Source: Fragilaria crotonensis
Lineage: Eukaryota; Bacillariophyta; Fragilariophyceae; Fragilariales; Fragilariaceae
DNA length: 51,076 bases
Assembly: GCA_022925895.1 (NCBI GenBank)
Contig: JAKSYS010000459.1
Span: 1 to 51,076, forward strand
Direction of reading: 5' to 3'
In this document: positions 1 through 12,240 of the stretch, piece after piece
How the letters are laid out: every line of letters starts with the position of its first letter
Position numbering within the stretch: the stretch's first letter is position 1
Notes under the pieces: generated by a model
What the model was told of the DNA's origin: nothing
The model's database searches: none
What the model saw: only the letters and a program-made list of their open reading frames with translations
Made by a program: the position numbers and the translations under genes

Positions 1-21
1 TGAACACTTCACGCGGAAAAT

Positions 22-290
22 TTATTGCGGCAGGATGGTGCAACTCTCACGCAGACACAAAGTAGATGGTGGCGACCCCGCACTTGTAACGCTGGCAAAT
101 CTTTTAACGTACCCATCCTCCCCAAATTGCAAGTCCAACTGTGGAGAGTGCTCCATGCCCGTCTTTAGACGAAACCAACTTATGTCCATGGCTATCCTGG
201 AGCCATCAACACCTTCTGACTTTCTGCGCCAGTCCCTTACGGCGTAAAATACACCCGCCCCTGGGAGGAATGCAAGGAGAGTCCTGTTCA
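22..290 (-). pseudogene. Unrecognised C-terminal coding fragment beside the LTR-like repeat
   Basis: A minus-strand reading frame ends with a stop at 22 and runs upstream into the LTR-like repeat that starts at 292. The part outside the repeat (around GVFYAVRDWRRKSEGVDGSR to the C-terminal CTILPQ) has balanced amino-acid composition and could be the tail of a gene interrupted by the insertion. I recognise no family. No matching upstream part was found beyond the other repeat at 7257. It may equally be chance open frame in transposon debris. Confidence 0.22.
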
Positions 291-291
291 G

Positions 292-544
292 TGAAATCTC
301 CCGCAAGTGCGGCGAATCCGCCATTGCCGGATTGACCCTTAACAATATAACAATCGACAAGCGGCATGCAACTTGATCAATTATAAAAAGAGTGAGCAGA
401 TCTAGAATCTAGTTCCAAAACCGGTCCCACCATATGGACCAACAGGTTATCCGTGCGTGCGCGTCAGCAGTCCTCCACGTCATCGTGGGACACGCGCCTT
501 GTATGCTTGTCCGAATATCCCGCACTCATGACAGGATTCATTCA
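292..544. repeat. LTR-like direct repeat, copy 1
   Basis: Starts TGAAATCTCCCGCAAGTGCG and ends GGATTCATTCA. It is nearly identical to 7002-7257, differing by a few single-base insertions or deletions (for example cttaacaata context and an extra A in an A-run). High identity implies a fairly recent insertion or gene conversion, although the interior looks decayed. Confidence 0.8.
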
Positions 545-3500
545 GTCCCCTCGCACTAGGCGTCACAGACAACTAGTTCGACTCTTAAATCCGCCATGCA
601 GAGGCCGGCCATCATCAGCTATTCTTGGTGGTTCCACGTGTCATCACATGTACGTCCACCCATCAGTTCAATCTGTGGTTCTGCACCATTGCATACATCC
701 ACATGACGGTGGTTCCGCGCCTTGCGTACATCCACCTAGGGGATAAGTGGTTCCATAATCATTATGTACTTCCACTTGCATCATGTCCGTTTTGGACACT
801 TCACCATGTCTGTGTTATGTCCCTTTTGGACACTTCACCATGGCACACATGAGAGCACAACTCTCTTAGTCGCGGTCCCCGGAAGACACTTAGTCAGTTC
901 ATCTGCTCTAAGTTGTTGCCTCAGTCTTCCTCAGCAATCCACACAAAACCAACCGCTGACGTACTTCGCATTTGTCGATAATGTATGTCACCGCCTTCAG
1001 TCGTTTACTTCACAACCAGGGTCACTGCAACCTTTGCAGCCACAAATTCAAATCTAATTCGTAAATCAGATCTTCGTTTGATTCAACCATGTATCACACC
1101 AACCTGCTTGGTTTGTGTTGACATGGCAAATCATCAAAATCAAGCACTCCTGACATCAGGTAGTTACGTCTGGTTACACAGCAGCATTGCTGATAACAGA
1201 GCAATACTCCATCCAGTCATATAACCAGAAGCATGTCAAGCTTAGCTCCGCCTCGTCGAAGGCCACGCTCAACTGATTGTACCATTTCAGGTATTCAAAG
1301 ACATGGAAAGCACGGTCATGATGTCCCCTCCTCAGTGCAGCGAGGAAACGCAACAACATTGCAACGTCCACAGAGATACCGATCCAACCAAATTCACAAG
1401 TCCAATGCAATACGCTGATTCAATCCTGGAACAGATCACACACTTGGCAATCCAACTCTGGGTGGTATCAATCTCATTACATAACCATCTCTCATTATGA
1501 TCAACACTCTTGCGCTCAGATGTTCACCAATCTCCTCAAGTTCACGTTCAATTTCAGTTGCACCAAGGCCAAACATCACTACCATCTTTACTTAGTTCGT
1601 TTGCCTGTTCCATTGATCGATTTCTTGACTTTGGTTTTCACATAAGAATCAAGTTTGCTTTACACATCCGTTCCTCAAGGTAGGCTTTGCGGGAAGATAG
1701 TCCATCACAACTTGTGACTCACTATGTGGGATGCAATGAGCACCATTCACACAGCGTAGGAAATACTTTCAGCACGTCCCCATTCAGCTTAACCCTTGGT
1801 CTCATCCACAAGTCAGGATCTTCATTACATATAAAGACTTCCCCACATACTGTGGCTGCGGTCCCAACTTCGGACAACATTCGACTTCAAACCAAATGGA
1901 ACACGAACAAGCAGTAGCACCCAACAACTAACTTTGCCGCACCCAGCTCATGCCTTGCAGCTGCGTATATCTCCTCCAGCATTGGAGCATCCAGTCATGT
2001 CCCTTGCACATCAGCAGACAGGACATTCAAACTTATCTTCAACATTGAAGACTTCATTCAGTGTCGCCAACGTGGATGCAATCCTTTTACAGCCACGCGA
2101 CACAATCGATCTGGTGCCCTTTGGCAACCAGACTTGCCGTTCTTGTCAAGATCATCTCGACATCAAAGATCATATGACAGCCAACATACTTGTGGAACTT
2201 CAGCATGACACCATTGTCAATTAATTCGAACGCTGATCGGATGCACTTCATCTCCAGCTCGATTGCCTGTCCTCAAGATTGGTCCCCATTCATTGAACTT
2301 AAGGAGCATGTGTCAAAGACCTTCTAGCACAATTCCAAACATGCAGCTCCATGCCCAATGTCTGGCCTTGACCATTAACAGAATCTGATCCTCCATGCGC
2401 AAGACCTTGTAACCACCAAGGAATTATAGACTCATTTCCACAACCCTGTTGTAACATCGAACTCCGCAACTTAGACCAGACCTAACTCTTCAATTCCATC
2501 AATTTATGGGACGACCGCAATCGTTGGCTCATCACAGCATTTGACTATCAGTTCCCAACCTTGCATTGTATTGATAGGCGGCCTGGTCTCCCCTGACATA
2601 AGTATGCCCATCACTCTTTGACGGCTTATGCTCAGTCTGCCATTGGTCAACCATCACCCACAACAACACAGAGCAGCCTCATTCCTCCGTTAGACGTATA
2701 AATAGAAACCGCACCTGTCAATCCACCTGGGACACATAGTCACTCAGATAGCATACTAAGACATAGCACAATGATTACTTGTCAATTGCTTGACCAACAT
2801 AGCCACGCTTCACCCTATGGCATGCTTTCATAGCCTCTCAGCCTTGTGCAACAGCGCCTGTTGAATTCATTGTGATTGTTGGACTCTAGGGTGGCCATCA
2901 GTCTCCTCCTTGGTCATCCATGTCCCCAGCCTCCAAACAACTTCCGTCTTCACCATTGAAGAACTCAATAGGATCCTCCAGCATGGAGTCCTTTCAATAC
3001 GGGTCCATGTCCTCAACTTTGAGGCATTCCCACCTTTTGGAGCAAATATCTTTGTCCTCCAATCTATTGAGCAAAAGCTTGGCAATTGGGTTGGCAAGAT
3101 CATCTTCACACCCATTCCAAAAAAACTTTCAAACAACATCTTCACCAGTTATAGTCACCGGGGTACAGAAGGAATGCCAAAACTTCAGCAACTCCATCCA
3201 ATCCACTGACCAAACAGCAATTGAATCAGACATCCTGGATTAAATCCCACTTGGGCCCAGCTCGTCCCCATCAATGACTTCATTGGAGTTGTTGCGTTCC
3301 CGATACCATCAGGTTTCTTGGCGCCATCACTTTGTTTTCTGCCCCTGCACCAAATTGTTTCAGTGCCATGGAGCATCAGTTCTCAAGATTCCAGCTTAAA
3401 GACTTTGCATGGTTTGGTTGAAGACTGTTGGGCACCATCAGCTGTTCAGGAGAACTGCCAACTGACTTTCAAGCTGCCCATGACCCATCTTCCAGCGCAT

Positions 3501-6500
3501 TGTCAGCTGCAACTGCCCAAGGGATACCCGTTCATTAGGTAATGACATCAATGCAAACACAGGTTGAGATGGGCGCATCCTTGACCGCTCATAGGCGCCT
3601 GCGTAGCCAATGCCATGTCCCCAGACAGGTAACACATTCAGAATCAATCGGAGTTCCAACAGCCATGGAAACCAGTAAACAACCTGACCACATTTCTGAT
3701 GCACTTCCTTTTGCCCAATACGTCAGTCTGAGTTGCCACTTGCAACAATTTCTCAACAGCAGGCCAACTCCCCACTGTCCTGACGGAACACCTGGTGTTA
3801 GTATAGATTGCTCCTTGCTCACCGATAGAACAAATAACTTTTGGCTCTTAACATCCGGCAACAAGTAGACAACTTTGCCTCTATGCCCAGACAAGCCATC
3901 TCCAGCGACATCATTAACTGCAAAAATGCGCCCACCCCTAGAGAGCCATCCTCCTGACCGGTGTAATCACACATCAAACACAGCAATTCAACCGCAGAAA
4001 CCAACCTTGGTGCATTCCGCATATGATCAGTTGCCAACAACATTTCAGCAACACACATGCTGGAAATACAAATCTCCTCCTTTTTTGGCAAATCGATCAA
4101 AGTAGGAATCACAGAACATCTGTGAGATCAATGCAACAAGAGCTAACAACTCACGCATAGTGACAAAGTGCCATTCAAGGATATGGAATACGCAACATTG
4201 CGGTTGGATAAGATAATGCAAGAACTTGGCATCAAACTGGTCAGGTACATCCATGACTAGTGACATCATTTGCACAATTGAGTTGGGGGTCAGCAGAGTC
4301 ACATAACTCAGTCCCCATAGTACAGAGCCTCATGACATTGAGGATGTACTGTTTGTCCATTCTCAGGGTAAGTCCACATATTCGCAGCCGGGGCGATGGA
4401 ATTCTCCTGTATGGGATAATGTTCACCATGAAAGGTGCACAGTGTTCTGACATCCTTTGTCAGAGACAAACAGAGCATTGCTTCTTGCAACACGTTTGCC
4501 TGTGTGAGTCAAGTTCACTCAAAAAAGACAGTGATCAGTAGAACATGGCCCTGCCTGCAGATCATACAGTTCATACTCTGCCAATCAGTGGCAAACCTTC
4601 TTCCAGCATTGGAAGTCACAGTTTTGGCGCTTAGTCCTCCTCAAAAGGTTCATCCTCCTGAGAATCTGCAGTTGCAGCAGCATTGTTACTTGCATTGGAC
4701 TTGCCTTTCACATCCTTCTTTTTTCATCACAGGCCTGTTTGGCATGGGCCTTGCATAAGGCTTCAAAGTGTTGTATGCCTTGGTGGAGAATTTCCAGAGT
4801 TGCTCACAATCTCCCTTCTGGCTGCCTTCACCCTCACTTCAGTCTCCTATTCACATGCTTGGACTACCATTCTTGTACGTGTCTGCCAGCCTTGGCAATC
4901 TCATGAGCAACAGCTAGAGCCTTGATTGCACACAGTAGCTCATTGAAGCCTGCAAGGGAACCAGTCACTTCTTCAACTATGCCATTTCTGGCTCCTCCAG
5001 GAAATGCAACACATTATGCTCCTGTTGGTACCATCCTGAATTCATTCTTGACTGACCAAAAGTGTATCATCCTTACCCCTGAACAAGACCTCAGTAACAA
5101 TCATTGCATACTGGGCAGCAGCAGTCATTGCATACTTCTAAGTCCCTCTGGTAGCAGTTGCAAAGTAAGCCGCCCCCCAAGCCAAAGGCACTGGAGACCT
5201 GCACATCCATTGTACATTCCATTGGGGACTAAGCAAATGGCCAACCAGGTTCCTCCACAACAGAAATGAGCATCTGTCTAGCACATGCCTGTCAGACATG
5301 CAAGAACATCTTGGTAGTCCAACATGGGCGCAACAGCAAGGCCATCATCAACCAAACCAGTTGCCATGTCATTACAGATACTTCACTGTTGCCATGGGTG
5401 AACATGTTCCTTTGGAGTCCCTGCAACAACACACATTTGTTAATCAGGACAAGGGGTACACGGTTCCATCCACTTCAGCCAGCTCAGCATTGAGTGTAGC
5501 ATTGGTGGTTCCTTTGTTCCATCCCATCTTCTTGGCCAAGCAAGTCATGAGAACATCTCAGAATGCTGCACCAATCAGCACATGGGGACAAACAACCGGG
5601 GACAGGATGATTGTTGACATCAACATCAGCCACCTTGGGCCTCCACCCGGTAGAAACCATGGTCCTATAGTCAAAATCGAGGAGAGACAGGCTAGTTAGT
5701 AGGTTGTATATGGTATAAGTACCCAGCACCTCAAACAGTCCACACATTAGAACATTGAAGCCCAAGCAAGGAGTAAAACAAACAGGGAATGACCGGGGAT
5801 ACACCATGCTGGTGAGAGGAGGAATTGTTGATAGTTACCAGGTGTGCGGGAAAAAATGCGGCATCCCGTGCAAAATTGTGAACTCCATGCCCAAAAAATG
5901 CACTCTTGGCAAGGTACGTGGAACTCGGTATGTTCCTTACGCGGAAACGCACTACCATTCATCAGTCTTGCCGTGAAACTCGGTATGTTTTGTACGCACA
6001 ATCGCGTTACCAATCGTTCGTTCCACCATTCCAAAATTTTATCCGTGAATGCCGAGGCCAAACCGCCTAAGTAATACTTCAACCTCAACGTGCTCCTCGC
6101 TGGCACACGATCGTCATTCAATTTTCGACTTAGATGACACACAGACCAATCGTGGTTCGAGTACGTCAGCGCGAAGAATCTCGTTTTCACACGACCGCTT
6201 ACTTAAGGAATCTTCAGACCAATCGTGCGTATGGTCACACGTCGGTCGTACATCATCCGCACATTTTGGTCACACTTAGGCGACTTCCGGATCAATTTTG
6301 AAATTGACCTGTCTGTGTGAGTGCGAACGTGTACATGTTGAAGTAACACGAACGTCCGGTACATACGTGGCGGATTCTGTGACATTTGTCACTCGTGTAC
6401 CGCGCTAAGTAAAAAAACAAACGAGCTCTCACAACGACCATCGTTGTGCTCGTACAGTTCTCACGTTCACACGTGCACCCTTTGCACACACGTCAGTGGG

Positions 6501-7001
6501 CATTGTCCATACGTGTACGGCCATCGTACATATATCCAAATGAGCCAAAGAGCATAGTAAAATAGCACACTTTGCTAATGTGTCCGGTATACACTAGTCC
6601 CATAGGGACAATACCAAACCTGACCACCTAAGTAGGCTCAATAAAGCAATTGTACTTAGGGCATCGCGTACCCATGACGCGCCACATCATGCATGACTAA
6701 TTTTAGAAACTTTTCCACGGAATTTTGCCTTGATGAAGTTGGTCCTTGTGCTTTCCTGTCAACATTGACAAGCACATCCCCACCATGGGGATTCTGGCCT
6801 CCTGCGCTTCTGGTTTGAACCATAGCGCCTATGGTGTCGTCACCATCATCGTCAATTGCCGCCGCGCGCCAAGTTGTGTGACCAACACAACAATGATGGT
6901 CGCATTTGCACAGAATCAGCAATCATGCTCGGATTGATCAAGTCCTCGCATCACTCACCAATGCAGCTCATCTGCAAAGCATGTGGGTCTGATAAACTCA
7001 G
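545..7001. other. Interior of the LTR-like element: no intact gene
   Basis: No ORF longer than about 150 codons is present on either strand, and those present lack recognisable domains. Minus-strand fragments between about 5700 and 2870 have protein-like composition but carry stop codons every 30-60 codons. A segment at about 6190-6540 is rich in CACGT/ACGTG words. I see no RNA gene or other defined feature. Confidence 0.6.
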
Positions 7002-7257
7002 TGAAATCTCCCGCAAGTGCGGCGAATCCGCCATTGCCGGAGATTGACCTTAACAATATAACAATCGACAAGAAGCGGCATGCAACTTGATCAATTATAA
7101 AAGAGTGAGCAGATCTAGAATCTAGTTCCAAAACCGGTCCCACCATATGGACCAACAGGTTATCCGTGCGTGCGCGTCAGCAGTCCTCCACGTCATCGTG
7201 GGACACGCGCCTTGTATGCTTGTCCGAATATCCCGCACTCATGACAGGATTCATTCA
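7002..7257. repeat. LTR-like direct repeat, copy 2
   Basis: Second copy of the 292-544 repeat, same orientation, same TG...CA ends. Flanking sequence on both sides differs from copy 1, so the repeat borders are sharp. A TATA-like TTTTATAATTG lies inside on the minus strand. Confidence 0.8.
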
Positions 7258-9071
7258 CTGTACTTGAAGTCATTGATGTCATCCAGGTCTTCTTCTTCAG
7301 ACGCAGGTGCCGAAGCGACGTCGTGTCACCCAAGGTACCAGAAGCCACTTACCCAACGCCGCGGCAGCTGTCAGGTAATCTTCCGATTGCAGATGACATC
7401 CATGAGATGAATTCCGAAGGAATTCCGATGATGATCCGTGCTTCATGAAAATGTCATCAACAGACCGCAATTGCGTGATGGCATACTCGATCGGAATCAT
7501 TGTTGAGACCGAACGAGCAAGCAAGCGCATACGCAATCCATCGCAAGGGTGTCCGCATACCTCGACCTCTCCTTCATTGTCCCTGTCTTCACCGCATCGC
7601 GAAACGCAGTCGCAAATCACCTTCACTGAAATTACCGCCGTTCATGGGGCGCTTTAGTAGAAGCGCCAACACCTTTGGACTGGAAGGAAGTAATTCCTCT
7701 GCTTGCGTTTCTTCGGCATCTTGTTACTTAACCGTTTTCTCGAACGATCACCACTACTACGTGGATTTTCCTTTCCAAAGTTGAGCACAGTTGACCGACA
7801 AATGGACGTCCGACATCGCGCCTTCAACGTATCGTTGTCTTCATTCGGTATCAAGTCCGACATGGCTGGTGGTTTGCCAATACTGTACACTTCGGCTGGA
7901 TGGCAGGGAGAGTACTGTATAGTTGTTGACAGTGAAACAAACTCTGTCGGCTAGATGGCAGACGGAATTTGTTTCGGTGACAACGGCTGTAACCTACATC
8001 AAGAACACCTCGTTCTACTCAACGCAACAACCATTCCGGCCAGATGGCAGAAATGATGATGCGCTCTTAGTAGTGACGACGTGACGGACGTTACAGCAGA
8101 TGTGCTGAATCGAAGATTGTCGGAATGAGTTTACAACAAGAAGACAGGAAGAAGTAATCTAAAGTGGGAAGTAGCGCGCAGTGAAATGTGTTATTGTGAA
8201 AGTCCGCGCAAAATTCTTCGCCCAGTACATCTTCTACGTTGAATTTCGCTTGGTTTGAATCATAAACTACTACTTAGAGTACTGCGAAGGATAACAAAAT
8301 TTTGATGTTTCTCTAGTCATGAAAATTAGTGTGTACTGGAATGATAATATATGACACACCAATCCTCCAACAACTGCAGTAATTTTGTTCTCTGGATAGC
8401 AAAACGCAGGCACGTTTTGCAATGAAAGAAAATGCCAAACACTTAAGCGTTTAACTTACATAATACGGATGAGTAGGAGTACCACTTTTACTACCGTAGA
8501 TCGAATTCTGGAGCCGTCGTTGGTCGTCTTCGTTTCTTGACGTTGTCTTGGGAGTTGTGTTGCGATCACCACAAATAAACCATGAAGGAGGCACACTTTC
8601 GGGAGATCCTCGCTTTCTGGATGGATCTCACCCAGTAGTGAGACACTTCTGCGCTGTCAACAAATGCTTGGTTAAGCACGTTGCTGTTGGACTGTATATT
8701 GCAGCGATCTGTCCTCCCAGGAGGTAATTTTACGAATGCATCTCACATTGGAAGCCTTGGCACCTATGAGTACTTCAATCATGTAATGACTTGATCAATG
8801 ATAATCAGAACTCGTGGAAGACGAGACGACGAAAGGACGTAAACTTGCCGTAGTGAACGTCGCTCGTATTCGGCAACAAATGAAAGCTTGTTTTGGATGG
8901 GCGCGTACTCTCAACAGGCTGCTTATCCCGATTGTGTTGAAATCATTTTTGTGCTATGCCTGGACTGTTCGATCTCGACGCCGGAGTTCGAAATGACATG
9001 ACGTTTATGATTCCCTGGTACGCCGCACACGTCAGGTTCACCCGATGTCCTACGCATTGTAAAGGTTGTGA
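7258..9071. other. Stretch without a recognisable gene, left side of the MULE region
   Basis: Several short ORFs exist but none has a recognisable domain. The word GATGGCAG recurs three times (about 7900, 7955 and 8043). It may be the 5' part of the MULE element whose protease and transposase remnants follow, but a terminal inverted repeat was not located. Confidence 0.4.
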
Positions 9072-9290
9072 ATTTATTCATTCACAATTTCATTCTACGA
9101 GAAGAAACATGCACACCTAAGGGAAAGTGACGCGGCGCTGATTGGCAGGGTGCATTATTGCGATGTCCATCCAGAAAATGGGTTTGACTGCGGCTTGTTT
9201 GCAGTGGGTGTTGTATTACACCTCATCGAGGGCATTGATGTCACGAGAGCGTTTCGGCAACAAGACGTCGCAAACTGCATAGGCTGGTGA
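9072..9290 (+). pseudogene. Ulp1/C48-like cysteine peptidase remnant
   Basis: A 72-codon open stretch ends in TGA at 9288-9290 and includes PENGFDCGLFAVGVVLHLIE. The N-G-x-D-C-G-x-F-x arrangement, followed by a hydrophobic helix, is the catalytic-cysteine region of Ulp1/SENP-like (C48) proteases, with Cys as the presumed nucleophile. The His and Trp part expected upstream (HWxL) could not be read in any frame and the frame closes at a stop near 9069. It is the C-terminal piece of a broken gene. C48 domains often travel with MULE transposases, which fits the transposase remnants just downstream. The family call is from the motif; loss of function is inferred from truncation. Confidence 0.55.
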
Positions 9291-9574
9291 CAGTATTTGG
9301 GGGATGGTGCTGACTTGGGAACAACAAGTCAGGTTGTGCGCTGATTGCTTTCCGCGGTTGCCTGAGTAGCATCTTAGAGAGTTCCGGATGGAGGTAGTTC
9401 ATAAAGAACCGAAGAAGGAACGAAGGCACAGTTCCGACAGTGATGTGAGCGCTGCTGTCTTGGTGTTGACGACGCTGCAGGCTGAGGCGAATCGTCCTGC
9501 CAGGGTGGGCAAGCTCTTGTTGGCAAAAACAACAGACAGAGCGCAGGCGAGGATAGAGAAGAGGACTGAGAATC

Positions 9575-9612
9575 ACAACAACGACGACGATGACGACGAC
9601 GACGACGACAGG
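9575..9612 (+). repeat. GAC/AAC trinucleotide microsatellite
   Basis: A run of AAC then GAC units encodes an Asn/Asp tract in the plus-strand frame that precedes the transposase remnant. Another ATG/GAT-rich run follows at 9624-9640. Confidence 0.75.
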
Positions 9613-9667
9613 TTGAGTTAGTAGACGATGATGATGACGAGTATGCTCGACAGCATGACAGTCCAGT

Positions 9668-10277
9668 GTGCATCCGATGGCAGGAGAAGCACGACCACAG
9701 CGTCGGCACTTCCACGCTCACAGCAGAGGAACAAGTCGAAGGAAAGCAGGAAGTTTGGTAGCTACAAAGTCACAGGATTATGTATTGTATGATATCCTTG
9801 GTGATGCGAACATTGACTGCTTCTCAACCTTGGAGGAGGTAGAACCGTTCATCGAAAAGTATGAGGTCAGATCGAAATCGTTTAAGAGTGCAACGTTCCA
9901 TTAGCGACCGTTTCAAACAATATCAATGTATGGAGCACGTCGACTGTCCGTTTCGTGTATTGATATCCAGGCGGCGATCCGACCTGATGTTCTGCGTCGA
10001 AGATTACAGGTGCACAGTGAGGTGTGCCGACCTAAACAGGCAGCTGATGGGAGAAGTGGAAGAAGGCGAAACGCAGAGCGATGATGTTATCGATCGATTG
10101 TTCGCACAAAGAGGGCTCAACACCGGCAGATGTCGTGAAGACAGCTGCAACGAAGTCGGAGTTGTCATTTCATACATGACGGCGTACAGGGCGCTGCGCT
10201 TTCAAACTAGTAGCGTTAGAAATGCTTGTCGTGAAAAACTTCCAAATGATCATTCCATTTTTGGAGGCTTGAATTAA
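9668..10277 (+). pseudogene. MULE transposase, N-terminal part (frameshifted)
   Basis: Two overlapping plus-strand frames (9668-9904 and 9861-10277) together read as one protein. The first contains DANIDCFSTLEEVEPFIEKY and the second KQYQCMEHVDCPFRVLISRR, the CxxxxxCPFRV pattern of the N-terminal DNA-binding (FLYWCH/WRKY-GCM1-like) region of MULE transposases. A single frameshift near 9900 joins them. Downstream, ADVVKTAATKS in a second frame and YMTAYRALRF look like the linker before the catalytic domain. The reading breaks off at about 10277, just before an unrelated element inserted at about 10316. The catalytic domain resumes at 17101. Confidence 0.6.
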
Positions 10278-10324
10278 AGTAATCAGGTTCTGTGATTGAG
10301 GTATACTAGGGATGAGAAAAGACT

Positions 10325-10347
10325 ACATCTAAGGGTGCCAAAACTAA
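10325..10347 (+). repeat. Left terminal inverted repeat of the nested element
   Basis: CATCTAAGGGTGCCAAAAC followed by TAAGT. Pairs with 17055-17077 on the opposite strand (CAAGT instead of TAAGT). Confidence 0.65.
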
Positions 10348-10384
10348 GTACCATAGTTGATACAAGAATTTTTCTCATATGTAT

Positions 10385-10535
10385 TGGAAAAATTTCAGGA
10401 TTCCCAAATGTAGTTCAGGATTCCTGAAGTTTTGTTCAGGTTTACTTATTTAGTTCAGGATTTGGAAGTTTGCAGTTTCATTTTTATGAAGAAAATTTTG
10501 CACTCCTGAACTACTGCAGTATTATTCCTGAGCTT
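10385..10535 (+). repeat. TTCAGGA-word cluster at the left end of the nested element
   Basis: TTCAGGA or TTCAGGT occurs near 10393, 10413, 10434 and 10453, with inverted CCTGAA/CCTGAG words near 10504 and 10528. A comparable cluster lies at 16720-16925. These look like subterminal repeats, the kind of site where transposases bind; the role is inference. Confidence 0.5.
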
Positions 10536-10564
10536 TTTTCTTCATAATTTCGACATCAATAAAA

Positions 10565-11510
10565 ATGCTGGTACTGTATGCGCTGTTTACGATGTACTGG
10601 AGCATGGTGTATTGTAGATTGTGTATTGTGTACGGAGTGTTGCTTCTGTGCGCCATACAGTATACGAGTACAGTAATACAGCTTTTTACAGTTTCTGGCA
10701 TACGGTATTCGGTGCAATATTCGGTCTTCTATTGTTTACAAGCATGGTGCACATTTCATGGTCTACTGTAGACGGTCTACGTTCTACCACGAAGTATGGT
10801 AGTATGGTTTGTCGCGTCTATCGCTCACTGGGTTATATGGTACAAGTAGTAGTACTATGTATGATATACAAGTACTCCGAACTCCGGAGTATGAAGGATG
10901 GTGGTGTATTGTTTGTATTTTGTATGCTTGTTGTGCATGGCACCAGGCGTTGCGGTGTATCGTATGGTGTGCTGCATGGTTTTGTGTATCAGCATTTAGT
11001 GGCGTAGTGGCGTACTACAAGCCCTGGTATGGTTCATTCATAGTACCGTACGTTGTTGTGCGTTGTGTGTTGTTTGTGGTACGGAGTCTTACTGGAATAC
11101 AGTCTACTAGTCCTACTATCTTTTCTGGTGCAATACGGTCAGTTTTATGGTGGTACTCCGAGTACTGTACGTCGTATTGTGAACTACAGTTCTTGTGTAG
11201 TGTACTGTCGATGGTGCAGTATGCGTATGGTATGGTGGCATACGGTATGATATGGCGCGGTTTATGGTGTCGTGTACGGAGTGTTGTACTGGTACGGTGC
11301 TTCATGTACATGGTAAGGTGGTGTATTGCGTACTGCATAGCTACTCGTATGACAAATGATGCCAAGTGTCTGCGCGTTTTACACCGTTCTTGCGCATGCG
11401 AGAGCGATCCGAAGAACGGCATTCCGTACCAGGTACATGTACATTGTACTATGCATAGTACTACAAGTATGCATACTTCTGGTTTGTTCGTAGAGAGAAC
11501 ATGATACTAC
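10565..11510. repeat. GTAC/GTAT-rich low-complexity island
   Basis: The stretch is dominated by GTAC, GTAT and TACT words on both strands and by TATGGT/CATGGT motifs. Long open frames here (for example 10809-11504) come from this composition and have no domain-like content. Similar islands occur at about 11930-12240, 22640-22870, 24560-24740, 30590-30790 and 48270-48660. Confidence 0.6.
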
Positions 11511-11950
11511 GCTGTAGATCTTACGTAAAAAAGGTATTGTAGGTGGAATATGTCATATACACAGATTTATTCTTTCATCACCAATACCAGTGCATGCTGT
11601 ACGTTTCTACTGGCTTCGAAAATGCAAACGTATGCAGCCATGGTATTGCGCTTCGTAGAACCCTACCTGCGAATTTTTGTACGAAGTATCACATCAATTC
11701 GTTCGTTGTTTTGTGAACTCCACCACTTGCTGTCACCCCCAATTGAATACTCCATTCTTTGGCACCTTCGCCCCTTCTTCCTCTTCCCACCAAGCACACT
11801 TTGCTCTCCTCGTTGGTGAGTTGTTCCTGCTGATTGTTTGAGTGTTGATTGATTTGTTCAATCAATCAACACTCATGATGAGTTTTTGAGGTGCTCCTGT
11901 TGTGTGGGTACTGCCTCCTACGTACAGTACTCATTTCGGTATCACCGATC

Positions 11951-12230
11951 ACCGACCGCAGTACTGTAGTACTTGGAGTATCTTTGAGGCTACGGTGAAC
12001 CAGCAGTACTACTACTCATGTACTCCAGTACTCCAGTACACTCCTCCACTGTGATACTGCTGCATTGTACAGTACTGTGTTACCTACAGTACTCATGACA
12101 ATGGACTGCAGTATTCGGAGTAGCCTGAGGCTACGGTAGACCAGTAGTACTTCTACTGATCTCCCCTCTACTCCACTATGACACTGCTGAATTGTACAGT
12201 ACTGTGGTGATGGCATTGTACACCAGTACT
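11951..12230. repeat. Diverged tandem duplication of about 145 bp
   Basis: Two units share GAGGCTACGGT, ACCAG(C/T)AGTACT, CTCC(A)CT(G/A)TGA(T/C)ACTGCTG and TTGTACAGTACTGTG in the same order. Unit 1 is about 11951-12090 and unit 2 about 12104-12210. Both lie in a GTAC-rich context. Confidence 0.55.
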
Positions 12231-12240
12231 AGTGCAGCTG

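Larger units (their letters stand above)
292..7257 (-). mobile_element. Decayed LTR-retrotransposon-like element
   Basis: Two direct repeats of about 253 and 256 bp with TG...CA ends (292-544 and 7002-7257) bracket about 6.46 kb. Read on the minus strand, the interior next to the distal repeat ends in a purine-rich run (GAGGGGAC) immediately before TGAATG, as expected for a polypurine tract. The interior carries short minus-strand stretches that look like damaged protein (for example near 4760-4830, 3880-3990 and 2900-3150), broken by stops and frameshifts. No reverse transcriptase YxDD or integrase motif could be found, and the flanks (ttcag and ctgta) do not form a target duplication. Orientation and class are therefore inference. 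Confidence 0.5.

Noticed and set aside
6970-7001. Primer-binding site complementary to initiator tRNA
   Set aside because: The minus-strand sequence after the repeat contains TATCAGACCC, which is only loosely like known Met-tRNA primer sites; too weak to annotate.
10809-11504. 231-codon ORF in the nested element
   Set aside because: It lies in a GTAC/GTAT-rich island where both strands and all frames are open; composition (Cys, Tyr, Val, Ser) follows the repeat words and there is no domain.
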